The position numbers and the translations under genes were made by a program. Under the pieces are notes generated by a model. The model made no database searches. It was not told the DNA's origin and worked only from the letters and a program-made list of their open reading frames with translations. Shown piece after piece: positions 14,636 through 21,758 of a stretch of DNA of 25,431 bases. The stretch's first letter is position 1. The number at the start of each line of letters is the position of its first letter. This stretch comes from Bacteroidota bacterium (GTDB taxonomy: Bacteria > Bacteroidota > Bacteroidia > Bacteroidales > JAAUTT01). Location: assembly GCA_023429135.1 (NCBI GenBank), contig JAEYWD010000051.1, positions 1 to 25,431 of the forward strand, given 5' to 3'.

Positions 14636-16189
14636 ATGGCTAACGACGATCTTTTTAAGAAGCTTATTTCGCATGCGAAGGAATATGGTTTTATTTTCCC
14701 ATCGAGCGAAATTTATGACGGTTTAAGTGCAGTTTACGATTACGGTCAATACGGTGTTGAGCTTAAGAATAACATCAAAAAGTACTGGTGGGATTCCATG
14801 GTGCTTTTGCACGAAAACATTGTCGGGATTGACGCCGCCATTTTTATGCATCCTACCACCTGGAAAGCTTCGGGTCACGTTGATGCTTTTAACGATCCGC
14901 TCATTGATAACAAAGACTCGAAAAAGCGTTACCGCGCCGATGTTCTTATTGAAGAATTCCGCGATAAGCTCGAAGATAAAATCAATAAAGAAGTCGAAAA
15001 AGCCAAAAATAAATTTGGTGATGCTTTCGACGAAGAAAAATTCAAGGCTACAAACCCCAATGTGCAACGTTCGCAGACCAAGATTGACGAACTGAATGCC
15101 CGTTACGTTGCTGCCCTTGAAAAGACTGATCTGGAAGGCATCCGTCAGATTATTATTGACAATGGTATTGTTTGTCCGATTTCAGGAACCGCAAACTGGA
15201 CCGAAGTACGCCAGTTCAACCTGATGTTCGATACAAAAATGGGGTCGGTAAGCGAAGATGCCAATGTGATTTATTTGCGTCCAGAAACAGCTCAGGGTAT
15301 TTTTGTGAACTACCTCAATGTTCAGAAGACCGGCCGCATGAAAATTCCTTTTGGAATTGCCCAGATAGGTAAAGCCTTCCGTAACGAAATTGTTGCCCGT
15401 CAGTTTATTTTCCGCATGCGCGAATTTGAACAGATGGAAATGCAGTTCTTTGTTCGTCCGGGAGAAGAAATTGAGTGGTTCAAAAAATGGAAGGAAACCC
15501 GTTTGAAATGGCACCATGCTTTGGGTTTGGGAAGTGAAAATTACCGCTATCACGATCACGAAAAGCTGGCACATTATGCCAATGCAGCTACCGATATTCA
15601 GTTTAATTTCCCCATGGGTTTCAAGGAACTAGAAGGAATTCACTCGCGTACTGACTTTGACCTGTCGCAGCACGAAAAATTCTCCGGCAAGAAAATACGT
15701 TATTTCGATCCTGAAACCAACGAAAGTTATGTGCCATATGTAATCGAAACCTCGATTGGTCTCGACCGCACATTTTTGGCAATACTTTCGAATGCATATA
15801 CCGAAGAAAAACTGAAGAAAGAAGACGGATCGGAAGACGAACGTATTGTTTTACGCATCCCAGCTGCACTTGCACCCATCAAGCTGGCTATTTTCCCGCT
15901 TGTGAAAAAAGACGGACTTGGCGAAAAAGCGCGTGAAATTCACAACACTCTCCGTTTCGACTTCAACTGTCAGTACGAAGAAAAAGATACTATTGGCCGC
16001 CGTTACCGCAGACAGGATGCCATTGGAACTCCATATTGCATCACCATTGATCATCAAACCCTGCAGGACGATACCGTAACGCTCCGTTACCGCGACACCA
16101 TGGAACAGGAACGCGTTCCGGTGGCAAAACTCCGCGAAATTATCAGCGACAAGGTAAGTATCAGAAGCTTGCTGCAGAAGCTGGGTTAA
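14636..16189 (+). CDS. glyS: Glycyl-tRNA synthetase (single-chain, alpha2 type)
   Basis: This enzyme charges tRNA-Gly. The 517-residue class II synthetase is of the eukaryote/archaeal-like dimer type used in Bacteroidota, not the alpha2beta2 type of Proteobacteria. The N-terminus carries the GFIFPSSEIYDGLSAVYDYG signature. A Lys/Glu-rich insertion lies at about 100-165. RPETAQG is at 215-221. Motif 2 is around FRNEIVARQF (248-257), with MREFEQMEMQFFVRP. Motif 3 is around VIETSIGLDRTFLAIL. The C-terminal anticodon-binding domain starts near LAPIKLAIFPLV. It has its own consensus promoter, and a hairpin terminator follows the stop. Confidence 0.97.
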   Translation: MANDDLFKKLISHAKEYGFIFPSSEIYDGLSAVYDYGQYGVELKNNIKKYWWDSMVLLHENIVGIDAAIFMHPTTWKASGHVDAFNDPLIDNKDSKKRYRADVLIEEFRDKLEDKINKEVEKAKNKFGDAFDEEKFKATNPNVQRSQTKIDELNARYVAALEKTDLEGIRQIIIDNGIVCPISGTANWTEVRQFNLMFDTKMGSVSEDANVIYLRPETAQGIFVNYLNVQKTGRMKIPFGIAQIGKAFRNEIVARQFIFRMREFEQMEMQFFVRPGEEIEWFKKWKETRLKWHHALGLGSENYRYHDHEKLAHYANAATDIQFNFPMGFKELEGIHSRTDFDLSQHEKFSGKKIRYFDPETNESYVPYVIETSIGLDRTFLAILSNAYTEEKLKKEDGSEDERIVLRIPAALAPIKLAIFPLVKKDGLGEKAREIHNTLRFDFNCQYEEKDTIGRRYRRQDAIGTPYCITIDHQTLQDDTVTLRYRDTMEQERVPVAKLREIISDKVSIRSLLQKLG

Positions 16190-16202
16190 GAAATTTTGTG
16201 AG

Positions 16203-16223
16203 TCAGCCGGATATTCCGGCTGA
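16203..16223. terminator. Terminator-like hairpin between glyS and the AraC-type gene
   Basis: The 9-bp stem TCAGCCGGA (16203-16211) pairs with TCCGGCTGA (16215-16223) around the loop TAT. It sits between convergent genes. The tail TGACTTTC is only moderately T-rich, so termination is likely but not certain. Confidence 0.7.
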
Positions 16224-16254
16224 TGACTTTCAATTATTAATCAAGATCCTCTGG

Positions 16255-17229
16255 TTAAACTTCCTTATTGTATTTTGATTTGTAATCGTTGGGAGATACT
16301 CCTGTGATTCGGCTGAAAATATTTCTGAAAGCTTTGGTATCGTTATAACCCACGTCATACATAATTTCGTTCACTGTTTTTCGGGTGTTCTCAAGAGACT
16401 TTTTAGCTGCCTCAATTTTTACCCGCTGCAGATATTCCAAAGGAGTGACACCTGTAGCCCTGATAAATCTCCTGTCGAAATTCCGGCGGCTCAGATTAAG
16501 CTTATCCGGTATATCTCCAATAATAACCTTATCCTGATATTTAGATTCGAGAAAAACCTGAGCTTCGTAAACCTCTTTATCATCATGCTTTTTATAACCA
16601 TTGAAAATGCTGAACTCCGACTGAAAATTCCGGTCAATATCGATCTGAAAAATCTTTACACAATATAGAGCCGTCTGCCTGTCGTAATATTTTTCGATCA
16701 GGTAAATGATCAGGTTCAGAAATGAAAAAGCACCACCATTTGTGCAAATCCCATCTTCATCCGTTATCAGTTTATCCGTCATGAGATTTACCCTGGGGAA
16801 CATCTGCCGGAACTCATTCGCAACCGACCAGTGAGTAGAACAACTCTTACCATCAATCAACCCGGTGGCCGCAAGTAAAAAAGCACCGGTACAGATACTT
16901 GCAATTGAAGCACCATTCTTATATTGATTAACAAGCCATGGTATCAGTGATTTGTTTTCGCGCAATCCCCGTTCATAATTGTGATCCAGTGAGGGTATTA
17001 TAATCAGATCGGTTTTGGTGATGTCGCTTATGTTAACATGAGGACGCACCGAGAACAGACCATCATGAAAACCAACGTTCTCGGAAATGCCAACCAGTTC
17101 AATCTTAAATACCTCTCTGTTTCCTTTGTTTTTCCAGATATCATTAGCTCTGGTAAAAATTTTATAAGTACCGGCAATACTGCTAAGATTATTTTCCCCG
17201 TCGGGTATAAGAATAGATAGATGTTTCAT
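16255..17229 (-). CDS. GlxA-type transcriptional regulator (DJ-1/PfpI domain plus AraC HTH)
   Basis: The 324-residue regulator combines an N-terminal DJ-1/PfpI (type 1 glutamine amidotransferase-like) sensing domain with a C-terminal AraC double helix-turn-helix. The first spans about 1-190, with the nucleophile-elbow cysteine Cys113 in SICTGAFLLA. The second spans about 220-318, with LSRRNFDRRFIRATGVTPLE and the AraC signature VNEIMYDVGYNDTKAFRNIF..GVSP. Such proteins usually activate neighbouring operons in response to small molecules. It is divergent from two SRPBCC genes; the shared 192-bp region carries two GATTGTCCAAA direct repeats that are its most likely binding sites. The ligand is unknown, and whether Cys113 is needed cannot be told. 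Confidence 0.93.
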   Translation of the reverse strand: MKHLSILIPDGENNLSSIAGTYKIFTRANDIWKNKGNREVFKIELVGISENVGFHDGLFSVRPHVNISDITKTDLIIIPSLDHNYERGLRENKSLIPWLVNQYKNGASIASICTGAFLLAATGLIDGKSCSTHWSVANEFRQMFPRVNLMTDKLITDEDGICTNGGAFSFLNLIIYLIEKYYDRQTALYCVKIFQIDIDRNFQSEFSIFNGYKKHDDKEVYEAQVFLESKYQDKVIIGDIPDKLNLSRRNFDRRFIRATGVTPLEYLQRVKIEAAKKSLENTRKTVNEIMYDVGYNDTKAFRNIFSRITGVSPNDYKSKYNKEV

Positions 17230-17305
17230 ATTAAATCTTTATTCGTGAAGCTTTCATAAGTATCATCAAACTCACAACTCTATTTTACATAAAAGTATGG
17301 CAGTT

Positions 17306-17338
17306 GATTGTCCAAATCAACCCGCTGGATTGTCCAAA
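17306..17338. promoter_or_regulatory. Two GATTGTCCAAA direct repeats, probable AraC-type operator
   Basis: GATTGTCCAAA occurs at 17306-17316 and again at 17328-17338. The 22-bp start-to-start distance is two helical turns, as expected for AraC-family subsites on one DNA face. They lie just upstream of where the -33 box of the SRPBCC promoter should be. The first copy is also embedded in TTGATT-N5-AATCAA (17304-17320). Confidence 0.7.
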
Positions 17339-17368
17339 CAGGCCACCCTAAAAGGTATTTACAGACAG

Positions 17369-17376
17369 TACCTTTG
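17369..17376 (+). promoter_or_regulatory. -7 box of the SRPBCC operon, lacking a -33 box
   Basis: TACCTTTG matches TANNTTTG exactly, 45 bases before the ATG at 17422. At the -33 position (about 17346-17349) the sequence is CCCT, so no TTTG is present. A weak promoter with activator sites immediately upstream fits activation by the divergent AraC-type regulator. Confidence 0.6.
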
Positions 17377-17421
17377 AAAACAAAATAAAAAGCGATTTAG
17401 TAATCAAAAAACATTAGCAAA

Positions 17422-17892
17422 ATGGAAACAGATAAAACGATCGTGCAGGAAAAAATAAAACGCGGGAACTTTACCGGCAGTTTTTATGCAGAAAAAGATA
17501 TCGAAAGTTGTTTTAAACTTCTGCAGAATCCTCAAAAATGGTGGACTGGACTTTACGATGAAACCATAACAGGCAGGAGTTCACAATTAAACGATGAATT
17601 TTCGTTTTCGGCAGGGGGTGGAGCACATTTCAGTACTCAAAAGCTCTTCGCTCTTGTTCCCCTTACCAGAATTGAATGGCTTGTGAAGGAAAGCAACCTC
17701 ACCTTTGTAAATAATCCAAAAGAATGGAACAATACAAAAATTTGTTTTGACCTGGAAAAAGAAGGAAACAGAACCTTGATAACATTTACTCACAAAGGTC
17801 TGGATCCAAATCTTGATTGTTACAGTTCCTGTTCAATGGCCTGGGAGACATATCTGAAAAAACTTGAGCAATTGATGAATAACAAAATTTAA
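17422..17892 (+). CDS. SRPBCC (START/AHSA1-like) domain protein, first copy
   Basis: This is a 156-residue cytoplasmic protein of the SRPBCC/AHSA1 ligand-cavity fold. It opens with a strand (GNFTGSFYAEKDIESCFKLL), then WWTG and an antiparallel sheet including FALVPLTRIEWLV. It ends with LITFTHKGLDP and a long C-terminal helix (SMAWETYLKKLEQLMNN). It shares the line EWxNTKxxFDxxxEGNRTxxxFTHxGLxP plus CYxxCxxAW with the next gene, showing tandem duplication followed by divergence. Family members bind hydrophobic ligands or assist proteins; no specific function is known. It is the first gene after the AraC-type operator, so regulation by the divergent regulator is likely. Confidence 0.88.
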   Translation: METDKTIVQEKIKRGNFTGSFYAEKDIESCFKLLQNPQKWWTGLYDETITGRSSQLNDEFSFSAGGGAHFSTQKLFALVPLTRIEWLVKESNLTFVNNPKEWNNTKICFDLEKEGNRTLITFTHKGLDPNLDCYSSCSMAWETYLKKLEQLMNNKI

Positions 17893-17901
17893 AGATGAAA
17901 T

Positions 17902-17955
17902 ATGAAAAAGCCATTTCTGGCCCTTGGGCTGTTTTTGTTATCATATAATATTTAA
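17902..17955 (+). pseudogene. 17-codon signal-peptide-like remnant
   Basis: Between the two SRPBCC genes, ATG at 17902 opens MKKPFLALGLFLLSYNI and then stops. It reads as a positively charged N-terminus plus hydrophobic core, i.e. the start of an export signal with no mature protein. It may be the remains of a deleted exported gene or chance; the 102-bp gap has nothing else. Confidence 0.25.
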
Positions 17956-17994
17956 GGTCAACATACATCCGAAAACAACTTAAATAATACGACA

Positions 17995-18513
17995 ATGAAC
18001 AATAATGATTATTACACCTCAATTCTTGTGGATAGTACTCCCGAAAAAGCATATAATGCAATCATGGATTTCAGGGCATGGTGGTCGGAGGAGATTGAAG
18101 GAAACACCGACAAGCTCAATGAGACTTTTTTTTATCATTACAAAGACATTCATCTGTGCAAAATAAAGCTCATTGAAGCTGTTCCGAACCAAAAACTGGT
18201 ATATCAGGTAGTAGACAATCAGTTCAGTTTCACCACAGATCAAACAGAGTGGGTGAACACGAAACTCATTTTTGACATTTCACCCGAAGGCAACAGGACA
18301 AAAGTTACGTTCACGCACCAGGGACTGGTTCCTGATTACGAATGTTATGAAGTATGCAATGAGGCATGGACAGGCTATATTCATAACAGTCTCCATAAAC
18401 TGATTACAACCGGGAAAGGCGAACCCAACCCCAAAGATAAGGATGGTTTCAATGCTGAAATAGCAAAGAAGTGGAAGCTCAACTCAGAACCAGTACCAGT
18501 CAGGAGCTTATAA
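17995..18513 (+). CDS. SRPBCC (START/AHSA1-like) domain protein, second copy
   Basis: This is a 172-residue paralogue of the preceding gene. The SRPBCC pattern is STPEKAYNAIMDFRAWWSEEIEG, LIEAVPNQKLVYQVVD and DQTEWVNTKLIFDISPEGNR, then VTFTHQGLVPDYECYEVC and a C-terminal helix AWTGYIHNSLHKLI. Compared with the first copy it carries an extra roughly 27-residue polar tail after the helix (KGEPNPKDKDGFNAEIAKKW). The conserved Cys pair in CYxxC is present in both copies. It probably shares the transcript driven from the AraC-type promoter, as no -7 box was found in the 102-bp gap. Ligand unknown. Confidence 0.88.
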   Translation: MNNNDYYTSILVDSTPEKAYNAIMDFRAWWSEEIEGNTDKLNETFFYHYKDIHLCKIKLIEAVPNQKLVYQVVDNQFSFTTDQTEWVNTKLIFDISPEGNRTKVTFTHQGLVPDYECYEVCNEAWTGYIHNSLHKLITTGKGEPNPKDKDGFNAEIAKKWKLNSEPVPVRSL

Positions 18514-18527
18514 ATATTCATAATAAT

Positions 18528-18599
18528 CAGGAATTTCAGTGCATCCGGAACGGCAACCTCATTGTGAATGAGCCTACACTGAGTGCACTGAAACTCCTG
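18528..18599. repeat. Long inverted repeat with nested hairpin after the SRPBCC operon
   Basis: CAGGAATTTCAGTGCA (18528-18543) and TGCACTGAAACTCCTG (18584-18599) are complementary at 15 of 16 positions. Inside the 40-nt loop is a second hairpin, CTCATT (18558-18563) with AATGAG (18567-18572) around GTG. It may act as a terminator for the operon, although no clear T-tract follows, or be a small dispersed element or structured RNA. Confidence 0.65.
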
Positions 18600-18613
18600 T
18601 TATAAAATTACCT

Positions 18614-18644
18614 TTTCACACTATTTTGTGAATGATTATATTTG
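18614..18644 (+). promoter_or_regulatory. Putative promoter of the glycosyltransferase gene
   Basis: TTTC (18614-18617), 19 bp, then TATATTTG (18637-18644) gives an exact -7 box and a one-mismatch -33 box at consensus spacing. It overlaps the upstream ATG at 18632. This favours translation from the TTG at 18656, leaving a leader of only about 5-8 bases. Confidence 0.5.
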
Positions 18645-18655
18645 CTCTCAAAAAA

Positions 18656-19951
18656 TTGAAAAGAGTTCTTATAATCACCTATTACTGGCCGCCAGCCGGA
18701 GGTTCAGCAGTCTATCGCTGGCTCAAGTTCACCAAATACCTGAAGGAATTTGGCTGGGAGCCTGTTATTTACACCGCCGAAAATGGCGAATATGCCGAAA
18801 TTGACCTATCCAACGAAAAAGATATCCCCAAAGACCTCAAAATAATAAAACAGCCGATCTGGGAACCTTATATGTTCTATAAGAAATTTATCGGACAGAA
18901 AAAGACCGAAAAAGTAAACGTAGGCTTCCTTTCCGAAAAGAAAAAGCCCAAGTTTGCAGAAAAAGTAGCTGTTTGGATCCGTGGTAACTTTTTTATACCC
19001 GATGCCCGCAAATTCTGGATCAGGCCTTCAGTTAAATATCTTACAGGGTATCTGAAAAATAACCCAGTTGATGCCATCATTTCGTCAGGTCCGCCTCACA
19101 GCATGCATCTTATTGCACTTCAACTTAAAAAGAAACTTCATATTCCCTGGGTTGCCGACTTTCGTGATCCGTGGACCAATATCGACTATTATCCTGAGCT
19201 TCTTCTAACACCTTTTGCCGACCGTAAACATCACCGCCTTGAAAAGAGCGTGGTTACTATGGCCGATTGCGTTTTAACCGTAGGAAGTAAAATGACCGAA
19301 GAGTTTCAGCTTATGGGCGCCAAACGTGTTGAAACCATTACCAATGGCTTCGATACTGCCGATTACGATGAGAAACCCGTATCGCTTGATAAGGAATTTA
19401 CAATTGCACATTTCGGAACCATCAACAAGGCCCGAAATCCACAGGTATTATGGGAAGCCTTAACCCGGTTGCTTAAAACCAATTCTGAGCTCGACAAATA
19501 TTTAAAGCTGAAATTTATTGGCCGTTTGGACACATCGGTTGTAAGTTCACTTCAGGAGACGGGACTTATCAAATATCTGGACAAAACCGACTTCATTCAG
19601 CATAACGAGGTGGTTACCAAAGAACGTCAGTCACAGATTCTGTTGCTGCTCATTAACAACACACCTAATGCAGAAGGAATTCTCACCGGCAAATTCTTTG
19701 AATACCTTGCAGCAAAGCGACCCATTTTAGCCATAGGCCCAACGAAAGGCGATGTGGCAAATATCCTGAATGATTCCAAAGCAGGCAAAATTGCTGGTTT
19801 TAACGATGCTGATAATCTCGTGAGTATTCTTGAAGAGTACTTCCGGAACTTTATGCAGGGAAGTCTAAACGTAAACACAGATAACATAAATACTTATTCG
19901 CGTTTTGAGCTTACGCGGAAGTTATCCGGGATCCTCAACGATATAGCATAA
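18656..19951 (+). CDS. GT4-type glycosyltransferase
   Basis: The enzyme transfers a sugar from a nucleotide donor to a glycan or lipid acceptor. The GT-B fold is suggested by the N-terminal VLIITYYWPPAGGSAVYRW and middle WVADFRDPWTNIDYYPE. The C-terminal donor domain includes IAHFGTINKARNPQVLWEAL, FIGRLD and GKFFEYLAAKRPILAIGP. I choose TTG at 18656 (MKRVLIITYYWPP, 431 residues). The ATG at 18632 adds eight residues but lies inside a putative promoter, and family members typically begin with this MK-x-VLIITYYWPP sequence. It appears to be a lone gene, not part of a visible polysaccharide cluster. Donor and acceptor are unknown. Confidence 0.85.
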   Translation: MKRVLIITYYWPPAGGSAVYRWLKFTKYLKEFGWEPVIYTAENGEYAEIDLSNEKDIPKDLKIIKQPIWEPYMFYKKFIGQKKTEKVNVGFLSEKKKPKFAEKVAVWIRGNFFIPDARKFWIRPSVKYLTGYLKNNPVDAIISSGPPHSMHLIALQLKKKLHIPWVADFRDPWTNIDYYPELLLTPFADRKHHRLEKSVVTMADCVLTVGSKMTEEFQLMGAKRVETITNGFDTADYDEKPVSLDKEFTIAHFGTINKARNPQVLWEALTRLLKTNSELDKYLKLKFIGRLDTSVVSSLQETGLIKYLDKTDFIQHNEVVTKERQSQILLLLINNTPNAEGILTGKFFEYLAAKRPILAIGPTKGDVANILNDSKAGKIAGFNDADNLVSILEEYFRNFMQGSLNVNTDNINTYSRFELTRKLSGILNDIA

Positions 19952-19979
19952 AAAACAGCATCTATTTGGCACTGTTTTT
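19951..19979 (+). terminator. Weak terminator-like hairpin
   Basis: AAAAACAG (19951-19958) pairs with CTGTTTTT (19972-19979) across a 13-nt loop, directly after the glycosyltransferase stop, and the right arm ends in a T-run. The stem is A/T-rich and the loop long, so efficiency is doubtful. Confidence 0.5.
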
Positions 19980-20019
19980 GAGATTTTCACCCGTTCCCTA
20001 ACTAAATATCTTTATTTGT

Positions 20020-21543
20020 ATGAAAACAGTGAGAATTTCATTATTGATTATAATGGTTTTGTCTGTTGCAAATGTTTTTGCCTATAACAGCAAACCTCCC
20101 ATAAAATATGGCCATATCCTGATGGAGGATATGCAAATGACAAATTATAAACCCGACCCTTCGGCTCCCGCAGTTGTTTTATGTGATTACGGAACAGTAA
20201 GAGTTGGACCCCGCACCGAGTATGTACGCCACGTTCGGATTAAAATTCTGAATGAAGAAGGATTAAAATATGCAAACGTTGAAGTTCCTTACCGCTATTA
20301 CAATCGGTACGATGTAATTCAGGGCTTTAAAGGCCAGACCTTCAATCTGGATGAAAAAGGTAAAATTCTGAAGTCGAAAACTCAGGATTCAAAGGACATC
20401 AGGATCGACAGCAAAAACGGTAAGAAGACACTTACGCTTCCCAACGTAAAGGTGGGCTCCGTAATAGAATACACCTATACCATTGTTTCGCTCGATTTGG
20501 TAAAACTTCGCGACTGGTATTTCCAGACTTCAATACCAACACTGTGGAGTGAGTTCAGGCTAAGCGTTCCTTTTAAAATGAATTATCTGGTAACTTACCA
20601 GAAAGGAAAACCACTTTCATTGGAAGATCAGCAGAATATTGCTCATAAGATTCAATGGTTATATGATAATAAGCTGAAGAAAATTCATCAGGAACTGTTT
20701 GATAATGATGGCTTACTTTACGATTCCCCATCCGGAGCTGTAACTGTAAACCTTGTCCGCGACCGCACAATGAAGTATGTGATGCGTAATCTTCCTGCCC
20801 TAAAAACCACTGATCAGGCTCCAGTTGCAGATGTCAGCCAACAGGTAAAGGTACATTTATACAGAGCCGAAGGCATGTTCCCTTTCTATTACGATTATAT
20901 TCTCGAAACTGCTAACGAGGAATTTGATAACTGGGATCTTTCGGATATGCGTTTCAATCGTGGCCGCAGAGGTTACATAGTTTATTGGTTACCCACCTGG
21001 GAGGAACAAAATACCAAATGGCTCAAGAGCGACGACCTCGGATTAAGAATGGTAAAAGCTTTCGACTACAAACCTATGCTCGATATTGCCTTACAGAACA
21101 ACGCTTCGGGCGAACAGCTTGCCAGAAACATTTTTGAAGTGGTTACTCAGAACATTAAGTGGAATGGCAACTATGGCATTTATGCCAATAAAGATTTCGA
21201 CAAAGTTATTAAAAAGAAAGAAGGATCTGGCCCAGAGATGAACATGATTATGGCCTTTATGCTGAAACGTGCAGGATTTGCGACTGATCTGGTATTGGTA
21301 AAAACTAAAGAAAAAGGCCGTCTGGAGAATATTTACCCTGTGAAGGATCAGTTTAACCATGTGGTGGTTCAGGTTGTAATGGGAGATAAGGTTTATTACC
21401 TAGATGCCACCGGACAGAATCCATCTTTCGGAAAATTACCCGCCAACGTTGCCGGTACGGAAGGCTGGTTGCTACGTAAAGAAGGTTATGGCTGGGTTGG
21501 TTTGCAGGATGCGGGCAATGCTTCGCAGATGTCAGTAATCTGA
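20020..21543 (+). CDS. Exported DUF3857/transglutaminase-like protein, probable pseudoenzyme
   Basis: This is a 507-residue exported protein with signal peptide MKTVRISLLIIMVLSVANVFA before YNSK. The N-terminal DUF3857 domain (about 45-265) contains YVRHVRIKILNEEGLKYANV and VGSVIEYTYTIVS. The transglutaminase-like core (about 350-465) has IKWNG, then KKKEGSGPEMNMIMAFMLKR, His446 in FNHVVVQV and Asp462 in YYLDATG. The usual catalytic Cys of 'GxCxE' is Gly404 here, so cysteine chemistry is unlikely. Most Bacteroidota members I recall are longer, with a C-terminal DUF3858-type domain; this one stops shortly after WVGL. Function unknown, in the periplasm or at the cell surface. The next feature downstream is an inverted-repeat element. 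Confidence 0.85.
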   Translation: MKTVRISLLIIMVLSVANVFAYNSKPPIKYGHILMEDMQMTNYKPDPSAPAVVLCDYGTVRVGPRTEYVRHVRIKILNEEGLKYANVEVPYRYYNRYDVIQGFKGQTFNLDEKGKILKSKTQDSKDIRIDSKNGKKTLTLPNVKVGSVIEYTYTIVSLDLVKLRDWYFQTSIPTLWSEFRLSVPFKMNYLVTYQKGKPLSLEDQQNIAHKIQWLYDNKLKKIHQELFDNDGLLYDSPSGAVTVNLVRDRTMKYVMRNLPALKTTDQAPVADVSQQVKVHLYRAEGMFPFYYDYILETANEEFDNWDLSDMRFNRGRRGYIVYWLPTWEEQNTKWLKSDDLGLRMVKAFDYKPMLDIALQNNASGEQLARNIFEVVTQNIKWNGNYGIYANKDFDKVIKKKEGSGPEMNMIMAFMLKRAGFATDLVLVKTKEKGRLENIYPVKDQFNHVVVQVVMGDKVYYLDATGQNPSFGKLPANVAGTEGWLLRKEGYGWVGLQDAGNASQMSVI

Positions 21544-21584
21544 AAACCTGGGGACTTTAAGTATATTTTGTTTTAATAATAATG

Positions 21585-21747
21585 GTAGATTTCTCATTCC
21601 ACCTATCTACCCCCAGGTAGATTCGAAATGACAATGAAGTTGTTATGTTAAAGGAGGAGAGTTAGAGAGCGGCCTTGCCGCCCTCTAACTCTCCTCCTTC
21701 TTTAAATCCTATAATTCTTGTCATTTCGACCGCAGGGAGAAATCTAC
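21585..21747. repeat. Composite inverted-repeat (MITE-like) element
   Basis: The ends are inverted copies of one motif. On the right, 21718-21747 begins TTGTCATTTCGA and ends GAGAAATCTAC. On the left, GTAGATTTCTC (21585-21595) and TCGAAATGACAA (21623-21634) match it but are split by 27 extra bases, which hold a further ATCTACC/GGTAGAT hairpin. The centre, 21653-21697, is a 21-bp stem with one mismatch and a 3-nt CTT loop. The end motif resembles a dispersed repeat known to me from many Bacteroidota genomes. No gene or target duplication is visible. It lies between convergent genes and could also terminate both. Confidence 0.8.
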
Positions 21748-21758
21748 GCTTCGGAGCT

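Noticed and set aside
16255..18513. Horizontally acquired island around the AraC/SRPBCC genes
   Set aside because: No integrase, tRNA, flanking repeats or clear composition shift could be seen by eye.
19984..20014. Promoter TTTT-N19-TATCTTTA before the DUF3857 gene
   Set aside because: Both boxes have a mismatch and the predicted start would fall on the ATG itself.
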